DNA from: Pyrenophora tritici-repentis
Lineage: Eukaryota > Ascomycota > Dothideomycetes > Pleosporales > Pleosporaceae
Length of the DNA stretch: 64,000 nt
Assembly: GCF_003171515.1 (NCBI RefSeq)
Contig: NC_089391.1
Coordinates: forward strand, 1,364,001 to 1,428,000
Direction: 5' to 3'
The translations under genes and the position numbers were made by a program. This document shows positions 57,452-64,000 of the stretch, piece after piece; position 1 is the first letter of the stretch; each line of letters opens with the position of its first letter. The notes beneath the pieces are model-generated. The model saw only the letters and a program-made list of their open reading frames with translations, was not told the DNA's origin and made no database searches.

Positions 57452-59410
57452 CTACTTGGTGCCTTCAAGGTTGCTGAGCTCGGTGCTCTCGGTCGTGGGC
57501 TTGGTGTTGCGATCACGGTTGACCCACCCTTGCACTCGGAGGTTGAGCTCGTTAGAGTTGATGAGGTTCTCTATCGCGGCGTTGCAACCTGCCTTTGTCA
57601 TAGAGTCTGCTGGGTTGTCGCGACCGTCGATCCATCTGATATCCATGAGTTCGCTGCGCTCGTAGGCTTCGCGCATTGCCATGATGTCAATCATAAGGCG
57701 TTTCTCCTTGGTGGTGCCGAGCTTGACAAGGCAATCGTATAGCGATCGCGAGTCGGTGCATACCACGATGGGGACCTTAGGTAAGTTGAGTCGTTCCATG
57801 ACCATATCAATGGTGCCGCCGATCGCGACTGCGATATCTACGCCGTGCGCCATCGCGTAGATCTCGGAGGCGAGGACGCTCCTGGTGATCCGCTTGCATT
57901 TGACTGAGGACCAGTGGACGATGTTGCCACGTATCCCGAAGTTTGTGTCGCTTGAGGTGACTTCATTGCCGAGTACGATGACGAATCCCATCTGGGAGCT
58001 CATATCCTTGTTGTTGGCAAAGGACGCGTCGACTAGGGTAAACAGCTTGAGGTTGCGTATGTCCAGAGGTACGTAGGTCAACCCATGGCAGAGGTTCTTC
58101 TTTTGCCATTCGATGCGTTTGTTTAACTTGGATATTTCTTCTTTTGTAGGCTCACTCGCTTGCGCAGCAGCGGCGAGGTCGAAGCTTGCTTCGGGTTGAC
58201 AGATTGTCGCGATGTAAGCGCCACGTGCGCGTTGTTGAATGTACGTCTTCTTGTCAGTTGCGATCTCCAGTTTCTCACCTTGTTTCTTTTGGCGTAGTGT
58301 GATCACGCCGTCTGTTGTGAGACTAACGACGCACCCGTTAAAGTCGATAGGGTTGTTAGTAGTAAGAAACTGCTTCTCTTTGGCGCTGAAGCGCAGCTCC
58401 TTGCTCTCCTTATTGGCAAACACGTCATCGGACAGACCGAGCGTGTCATCAGTTTGCATGCCGACAATACCAAAGCCTAACGCCGTTGGCTTGGTGATTA
58501 AGAGGCACGGGTCATAGGTTGATGTTTCCATCCCGAGTGTCGTGGTATGGTGTTTGAAGTAGGTTGACCACCAGTACGCTCCTGCCTCGGCGATGCCGTA
58601 CAGCGGCTTCACGACCACCATGATGGTGCCTTTGGGGTAGGCATCGCGGAGTTGCGTGGGAAGATCCGCGATGATCGTGCGCTGGAGATGGTCATCGGCT
58701 TGCGTGTACGCCTGCGTGATATCTCGAAGCCATAGCGTCATGCCCATTTGAAGCAGTGAGGGTGCAAGCGCGATAATAATGCGCTGACTGGCGCGCTGGA
58801 TCGTCGGGCTTTGTGTGAGCACAATCCGTTTTCCATCATCGGCATAACCCTGAACAACGAGGCGCGATTTCTCGTACGGCTTAGTGGTAGTTTTGCCTTT
58901 GACCTCGTTGACAATCCGTGACTTAAAGACGCGGATGCCACCATGGCGCTGAGGGTCATACTCCTCGAAGCGGAACACTCCGCGAGTGATCAGCGCGTCA
59001 ATCTCTGCCTTGGTGGATAGTTCGAATGGTTCGCCTAGGGTTGTGATCTTGCCAGTGGCACGCAGCTTCTTGGACAGCACTAAGTCGTCCTCCTCGCGTT
59101 GCGTGAGGTTGACGTCGTTGGTCTCGATGGGAGCTGGTTTTGGCTTGTTTTTGGAGCCTTTGGGGCGACCGCGCTTTCGTGGAGGTGGAACTTCTGTCTC
59201 TGGGATAAACTCGTCATCGTCCGCATCCCCGCAATTGTCGTTGTCGTCGTCGTCGCGCGGGATAACGGTGGAGTTGTTGCGGTGGTATGGCTGCACCGAT
59301 GTGACTCGAAATGTCGCCTGCCTGCCGTCGACGTCGACAATCGCGGCGGTTAGGTCGTCGTTCATGGCGATGAGGTATGGGGACCAGTCCAACCGCGGTT
59401 CTCGCGCCAA
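57452..59410 (-). CDS. Copia-2 reverse transcriptase and RNase H
   Basis: A 652-codon open frame without stops. The frame has no ATG at its start because it is the downstream part of pol, one base out of phase with the integrase frame. RT blocks: RVFKSRIVNEVKGK, MTLWLRDITQAYTQADD (first Asp), VVKPLYGIAEAGAYWW and GMQTDDTLGLSD (the active-site DD, with TDD instead of the usual YVDD). RNase H: FTLVDASFANNKD, SVLASEIYAMAHG and VVCTDSRSLYD. The last block, DIRWIDGRDNPADSMTK, matches the usual Copia RNase H end. Size and order are normal, so only the frame changes argue against function. Confidence 0.88.
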   Translation of the reverse strand: MAREPRLDWSPYLIAMNDDLTAAIVDVDGRQATFRVTSVQPYHRNNSTVIPRDDDDNDNCGDADDDEFIPETEVPPPRKRGRPKGSKNKPKPAPIETNDVNLTQREEDDLVLSKKLRATGKITTLGEPFELSTKAEIDALITRGVFRFEEYDPQRHGGIRVFKSRIVNEVKGKTTTKPYEKSRLVVQGYADDGKRIVLTQSPTIQRASQRIIIALAPSLLQMGMTLWLRDITQAYTQADDHLQRTIIADLPTQLRDAYPKGTIMVVVKPLYGIAEAGAYWWSTYFKHHTTTLGMETSTYDPCLLITKPTALGFGIVGMQTDDTLGLSDDVFANKESKELRFSAKEKQFLTTNNPIDFNGCVVSLTTDGVITLRQKKQGEKLEIATDKKTYIQQRARGAYIATICQPEASFDLAAAAQASEPTKEEISKLNKRIEWQKKNLCHGLTYVPLDIRNLKLFTLVDASFANNKDMSSQMGFVIVLGNEVTSSDTNFGIRGNIVHWSSVKCKRITRSVLASEIYAMAHGVDIAVAIGGTIDMVMERLNLPKVPIVVCTDSRSLYDCLVKLGTTKEKRLMIDIMAMREAYERSELMDIRWIDGRDNPADSMTKAGCNAAIENLINSNELNLRVQGWVNRDRNTKPTTESTELSNLEGTK

Positions 59411-61051
59411 ACCTTTACGCTGCTCTGGATCGGGAGCTGAAGCGTTTCAATGACGTTCGGTCCGTTGCGTGTCGCAAGTGCGTCGTTCACCTGGCGTTTT
59501 GCTTTGATCTTGCGGACCTCCGCCATCGCGTTCTTTATCGCTTTCGCGCGCGCGCTGATGGATGGTGATGGCGGCGATGTCTTGGATAGGCGGGGGTAGG
59601 TGCCAAAGACGAGGAGAGTAGGCACAAGGCCATCTGGACCAGCAGTGTCGTTGACGGCTTTCACAGCCATCTGGAGGAGGTGTTCAGATGACGTGTCGCT
59701 GTCTATGTCGGCGGAGATGACTTCGAAGGCACGGCGGATGGCCGCATGGTACCGCTCCACCTTGCCGATGGAGTTATGCGCCTCGACAGGCACCTCGTCA
59801 ACCTCGATGGCCATTGTCTTTGCATTGTTGACAAACTCCTCGCTCGCAAAGTTCTTGCCAGCGTCGGTGGCTATGACATCAGGCGGACCAACGTACATAT
59901 CGATCCACATGGCGCGGAGTGTGTCCCATGTTGTGCTTGCTTTCATGTCGGTGAGAAAGCGCGCTGCTTGGAAGGCAGTTGCTTCGTCAATAGCATGAAG
60001 TACTGGCCTCTGATTAATGTACATCACGTCGACGATAAGTCGATAGTTGAAGTTGATATCGTCGCGGAGGGTAAACCGAAATCGTCCTGGCGCCTTGCCA
60101 GTAATCTGACATTGGTGACAGAACTTGTTGATCTTTTCGATGGTCGCCGCATCGACTTCGTCATAACCTGCTCTCGCGAGGACCTTGTAGAGTCGTCCCG
60201 CAGCTGGATGACCAAAGCGCCGATGGAGTTGCGCAAGCTCTACCTCGGTGAGGTAGTGCGTCGCGGTCTCTTGGTCGTCGAGCAGGAGCCATGGGTGTCC
60301 CCATTTGCGCACAATGGGGTACTCCCGTGACTCGTGTACAAGCACGTTGTCAACATTGTTGAGGTAGATCCCGTGGCGGTCCATGTCTGCAAGGCACAGC
60401 AAGAAAGGCGTGTTGGTCGGCATCACCGCAAAAAGTATAACGCCGAGCGGGGTTTTGACCTTCACCTCGCCAAGTGAGAGACACTCTGGGTTATCTCCAA
60501 ATCGAATTCGGTGGCGACCTGCCGTGGACTCATTGATCGTGGCCGATGGCTGGAGGCGTTGCAGTGCCATGACCTGGGTCTTTCCTGCAGTGGAGACTCC
60601 GGCCGCGCCGGTGTCGGGCATGATGCCTTGGAAACAGTGAGCACCATATCGGTGATCGAAGGTGAACATGTGGGGTGCCTCCTTTGCAGTCTCCGACGCG
60701 TATGGGTCGATCCCAGTGATCGCGTGGGTCGCCGCGGCGTCGTTGAGGTTGATGGTGAGTGCTTGCCCGTCGATGGTTCCGCAAGCAGCGGTGTTGAATT
60801 GTTCATGTTGGAAGTACGCATCGAGGTCATCAACGCGGTTGCCGTCGTCGTCCTCTGCCTCGTCATGAAGCTCGATGCCTTCGAATCCGGCGAGGAACAC
60901 GTCGTAGTCGTCATCGAGATCGTGGTTTTGGACATAAGTCTTGAAGCGTTGGTGCGACTCATTGCGCTCCTCGTGTGAATGTCGCGTTGACCAGCATCCT
61001 TGTTTGCCGCACACATAGCACTTTTTATCGTGCGAGCGGCGGGGGGGTATC
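59362..61051 (-). CDS. Copia-2 zinc knuckle, protease and integrase (pol 5' part)
   Basis: Open frame that follows gag in the -1 frame, from about the C7 run at 61041-61047 to a stop at 59362. It begins with a knuckle (CYVCGKQGCWSTRHSHEER). The protease shows IMPDTGAAGVSTAG, and the integrase HHCC domain shows LHRRFGHPAAG and FCHQCQ. The integrase core has DVMYINQRPVLHAIDEA (first Asp), VIATDAGKNFASEEF (second Asp) and EAHNSIGKVERYHAAIR (Glu). It ends near VKVWRENRGWTGP, after which the true continuation is in the RT frame (shift near a C4 run at 59379-59382). Both frame changes could be indels or recoding. Confidence 0.85.
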
Positions 61052-62285
61052 GCGGTCGTGACAGCGTCGGTCCGCGGTTGAAGCGACCGGTGCCATAGCC
61101 TCGGGGTCTGTCGCGAGGTTCGTCGTTTCGGTTGTATCGTCGGTTTGTGTAGAAGATGTCATCGTCTGTCTGTTCATTGTCATAGTTGAACTGCGTTCGA
61201 GCATGCGGGTGACAGCGTTGCCAGTTACCGACGGCGTTGCGGAGCTCTGAAGCGACTGCTTCAAAGGTCGACGCAGGTCGGATCAGGACTGCGCTGCAGG
61301 CTTCGACACCCTGGCATGCTGACACAAGTTGTCCGGTGAGGCTTGACTCGCTGAGTCCATTCTGCTGAGCCATCGCTTGGTACAGCTTGTGGAGCTTGTC
61401 GATGAGCAAGTCAAGGCATTGCGCAATTGTCTTGTCAGGATTACTTGCGATGACGTCCTTTAGCATAATGGTGCGCCATTCGTTCAAGAACAACTGGTAG
61501 TTCTCGGTAGTGTGGAAGTAGGCGCCCAGTTTCGCGATGATGTCTTCGTATCCAAGGTCAAGTGGAGCGATAGATTGGTAGTAGTAAGTTGACGCTTTGC
61601 CAGTAAGCATAGTGGAGATGGCTAGCTTGTAGCGGTCAGTTTGGCCAGGTTGAATGCCGACTTTGGCGCAAAGCTCTCGAAAGATGACCAGTTTGTGACT
61701 GAGCACGTCATACTTGTCACCACTGAACTTATCGTTGTTATTGTACAGCTTCGCGAGGTTTGTGAGTGCTGTCACGTTGAGTTGAGCTGGCGACGGTGAG
61801 TACTGTGCTTGTGGGTATCCTGTTGGTGGCTGCGGAGGGTTAGGGTAACTGTAGTTGCTGTTTGTGAGCTGTCGACACTTGAAACCGTCGACGAGTCGCA
61901 TAAGCTCAAGCTCGTCGTCAGGCCATATTGGGCACGACGAGAGATGGAGGAGGTTGTACAGTTGCGTTATTACTGTGTCACGACTGTTGATCTGGATGTA
62001 AATCCCTCGGTGTCGGAGCAATTCCTTGACTGCTTTCCGGAGCCGCACGTCGACCGCACTTATGATATCTTGAGTCCAATCCTCGAAGGACTTTTGGAAC
62101 TCCTGGAGGATGAAGAGGTCGAACTGTCCATCGTCTTCAACTTGGACGACCCAATCGAGGACGACAGTGTTCAGTTTGTCGGTGTTTATGACTGTGTCGG
62201 TCGGGTCGAGTTCCGCGTTGACATACTCACTCTTGTGCATCTCGGAGTACCACGATCGGTACTTGACGCTCTTGTATGGTGCCAT
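61041..62285 (-). CDS. Copia-2 gag
   Basis: From ATG 62285 (MAPYKSVKYRSWYSEMHKSE). About 410 codons run to the C7 run where the frame passes to the knuckle and protease. It contains a Gag-like capsid region (KFSGDKYDVLSHKLVIFREL, AKLGAYFHTTENYQLFLNEW, LDLLIDKLHKLYQAMAQQ) and an Arg/Gly/Pro-rich tail before the knuckle. The gag frame itself happens to stay open down to 60462, but the sequence beyond 61041 is low-complexity Ser/Thr/Arg and reads as the shadow of pol. Confidence 0.83.
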
Positions 62286-62562
62286 GGTGCTGAAGTCAGT
62301 CGATTGTTTGCTGTTAGTTGCAGGCGTTGTCAGTTGTTTTTGTGCGTGGTTGACGCAGATCTTTTCGTTCAAGATCTCCTTCAGGACTGTCGGCGAAAGC
62401 GCTACCTTGATAGGTAGTCTCTGCGGGCGGTGCTGTACTTCGCACTCCTTGCTACTGTGAGGTAGGAGGAGTCGCTTCTTGGCCAAGACTACACAGCAAA
62501 AGAGCTGATGGGTCTCCTTGTCAGATATCTAGCCGATCTGTGGTGTAGCAACCACTGATCAG

Positions 62563-62768
62563 TGTTGATACGGCTAAGGTATCGGAATCACCTTCGTTGC
62601 AACGAGTTGAAATGATTGTGATTGTTCTTGTTGTTCTATGGAGGTGGAGGGAGGTCGGCAGTAAGGCAGCAGCTAGAGCTCGGACCACACGGCTTAGTCA
62701 GCCGTGTAATCCAAGCTCGTGCATGCAGCAACCAGCTGCCTTATCTACCGCAGGTTCGATTCCCAACA
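62563..62768 (-). repeat. Copia-2 5' LTR
   Basis: 206 bp with TG...CA ends. On the plus strand its right end reads GCAGGTTCGATTCCCAACA, resembling a pol III B box, and it holds an 8-bp hairpin ACACGGCT/AGCCGTGT. Confidence 0.93.
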
Positions 62769-62947
62769 GTTGTCTTTCTCATCTTGGTTGACGCGACGCT
62801 TATTTGGATTTTGCTTCAGGTAGCAGATAAATGCATCTTTAGTGATTTGGGTGAAGGTAGTAGTATAATTGTTCATGTTCCAAACTAAGTTTGCGTTGTC
62901 TAATACGTTGATGATAGACATCGAAACAAAACTAGTTTCAGAATTCG

Positions 62948-62977
62948 CTCGACTGGAGGCGTACGCCTCCAGTCGAG
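62948..62977. repeat. Perfect 30-bp palindrome
   Basis: Two 13-bp arms (CTCGACTGGAGGC and its complement) around GTAC, with no mismatch. It lies in the 145-bp space between the divergent starts of the split integrase-like gene (62921) and the STAND-type gene (63067). Confidence 0.95.
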
Positions 62978-63066
62978 ACAAACGAAGACCAAAGATGTGC
63001 TGCATGTTATGTTACCAACTTAGCATCATAGCGCCCATACCTTCGCCAAAAATAGTTTTGGTCGCT

Positions 63067-64000
63067 ATGGCCGAGTTTGCAAGTGCAATTATAGGACTAG
63101 CTGCCGTGGGGATTCAGACAAGCAAGAGTCTGCATAGCTTGATCGAAACGTACAAGGATGCGCCAACTGAGATTTTAGCCCTGTCAGACGAAGTCACCGC
63201 CTTCCGAACGATGCTTTCGCAATTGAAAGAAGTGGATGAATTGGAAGAGTGGACATCGCAAGAGCGTGCCGACGCTAGGAATTGTTTGGACGCAATGTCA
63301 AAGAACGGAAAGCACGTTGCTCAAGAGATTGAGAAGTTAATCAGTAGCGTGCAGAAAGAGGGCCTGGAAATAGGCGGAAAGTCTCAAACAAACAAACTTC
63401 GGTGGTTACGTATAGCCAGAAAGGCAAAAAAACTGCAAGAATCACTAAGGGCTCAAAAAATCATTCTATGTAACTTAATTACAGTCAGAACGCTGTATGA
63501 CCCTCAATATCTAGAAGAAGATTCCCTCACTGACCATGCATAGGAAATGCAGCGCGAGGCATGGTCTTCAAGTAACCAGACTCAAGATACAGATAGATAC
63601 GATGATCAAAAATCAGCTGGCCTTAATGGAAAATCAGAACGAGTTGATGCAAAGACCTACCAACGCGGAGGGACTTCACGACAGCGTATCGATTCTCTTA
63701 TACGACACGGACCAGCAAACCGTCTCAAGCAAGTGGCCCACTACCGCGTCTCACAAAATCGCGTCCCCACTCTCACTTTCCTTGAAAACATCGCTTTCGT
63801 GTCATCGTCCACAACCAGATAATGAAAAAAATGCTCTACCTTTCCCTTTTTCAGAAGTACAACCGACAGCATCGTTGAGCTGTCTCAAAGACTGCAAATG
63901 CCAATGCCACTTTCGGTCTATCGTACGCTCTCCAAAGCTCCTTTCGAATTGCTTAGGAAACATGGTCCTTGTTGGAAGGTCTATAGCACTAGTGCTGAAA
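63067..64000 (+). CDS. Protein with fungal STAND-type helical N-terminal domain (cut by window end)
   Basis: Starts at ATG 63067 (MAEFASAIIGLAAVGIQTSK). Exon 1 runs to 63494. A 49-bp intron (63495-63543; GTATGA donor, CTGAC branch, CATAG acceptor) leads in phase into exon 2, which stays open to the window end. The N-terminal 140 residues are helical (SLHSLIETYKDAPTEILALS, DEVTAFRTMLSQLKEVDELE), like the domain that precedes NACHT or ankyrin regions in fungal STAND proteins. Exon 2 ends with a cysteine motif (CLKDCKCQCHFRSIVRSPKL, then LGNMVLVG) that I recall from fungal ankyrin-repeat proteins with this N-terminus. Any NTPase or repeat domain would lie outside the window. Unspliced, the frame would stop at 63541. 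Confidence 0.7.

Larger units (their letters stand above)
57065..62768 (-). mobile_element. Copia LTR retrotransposon 2
   Basis: 5704 bp on the minus strand. 206-bp LTRs at 57065-57270 and 62563-62768 read as identical by eye, with TG...CA ends. A 5-bp target duplication GTTGT lies at 57060-57064 and 62769-62773. Protease and integrase precede RT and RNase H, which defines Copia order. The insertion lies in the same orientation as the gene it splits. Confidence 0.95.
56607..62921 (-). pseudogene. Integrase-zinc-finger-like gene split by Copia-2
   Basis: The minus-strand frame starts at ATG 62921 (MSIINVLDNANLVWNMNNYT) and runs to 62769, where Copia-2 begins. It resumes in the same frame at 57059 (IVEWLTDPHKRPSTQQ) and ends with TAA at 56607. 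Removing Copia-2 and one copy of its 5-bp duplication gives one open frame of 201 codons. The second part holds an integrase-type HHCC zinc-binding domain (VESVHNSNGHAGWDATWKDI, then LLKDCQVCLHNPRKRP). No integrase catalytic core or RT follows, so this looks like a stand-alone domain gene, perhaps derived from a Gypsy integrase. It is broken now. Confidence 0.78.

Noticed and set aside
60462..61040. Extension of the Copia-2 gag frame over the protease region
   Set aside because: Low-complexity Ser/Thr/Arg sequence, while the other frame carries the zinc knuckle and protease; treated as a chance open shadow.
1..64000. CRISPR arrays, operons or bacterial features
   Set aside because: Introns, LTR elements and eukaryotic chromatin proteins show nuclear fungal DNA; no spaced direct-repeat array is present.

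Overview
The window looks like chromosomal DNA of a filamentous ascomycete, most probably a Pleosporales-type Dothideomycete. The evidence is short introns (about 47-97 bp) with GT-AG borders and CTAAC/CTGAC-like branch sites, and typical filamentous-fungal proteins: a velvet regulator, a septation-type coiled-coil protein, an N-terminally anchored P450, a NACHT-WD40 STAND protein and a DUF3435 tyrosine recombinase. The taxon is inferred from gene content, not from a search.

The window has two compartments. Positions 1 to about 28.4 kb are ordinary, gene-rich host DNA. In order they hold a conserved fungal protein of ORP1-like type (minus), an ING-family PHD-finger protein (plus), an intracellular 5'-nucleotidase-family metallophosphatase (plus), a large septation-associated coiled-coil protein (minus), an arylamine N-acetyltransferase (plus), a complex I MWFE/NDUFA1-like subunit (minus), a MYST histone acetyltransferase with a PHD finger (plus), a velvet-domain regulator (minus) and a cytochrome P450 (minus). 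Two of these, ING and MYST, are typical members of histone acetyltransferase complexes.

From 28.5 kb to the end the window is a transposon-rich island. A Copia element (28497-40316, LTRs that read as identical, 5-bp target duplication TTAAC) is a nested stack. It carries two intact hAT elements (29381-32512 and 35846-38986, each with a perfect 8-bp duplication) and a 161-bp MITE (33918-34078, 9-bp duplication). A third hAT (40663-43741) carries one nonsense codon. It sits just upstream of a decayed DUF3435 tyrosine recombinase whose stop codons look like CpA-to-TpA mutation. Next come an F-box-like gene, a C2H2 fragment abutting a pogo transposase fragment, and a complete NACHT-WD40 STAND gene with nearly identical WD repeats. 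After these lie two pogo remnants, an intact pogo/Fot1-like element with 55-bp perfect TIRs, and a second Copia element (57065-62768, matching LTRs, duplication GTTGT). This second Copia has split an integrase-zinc-finger-like gene in two. The window ends inside a gene with a fungal STAND-type helical N-terminal domain.

The most interesting signals are these. Three hAT families share one end architecture but use different short repeat words (CAAG, GAGC and CAGT based). A Copia gag start is fused in frame to a hAT transposase through the hAT terminus. An apparently RIP-damaged tyrosine recombinase sits beside unmutated, young transposons and STAND genes. A host-like gene is cleanly split by an LTR element. 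Exon boundaries were placed by eye from splice signals and reading phase. Protein families were assigned from motifs without any database search.
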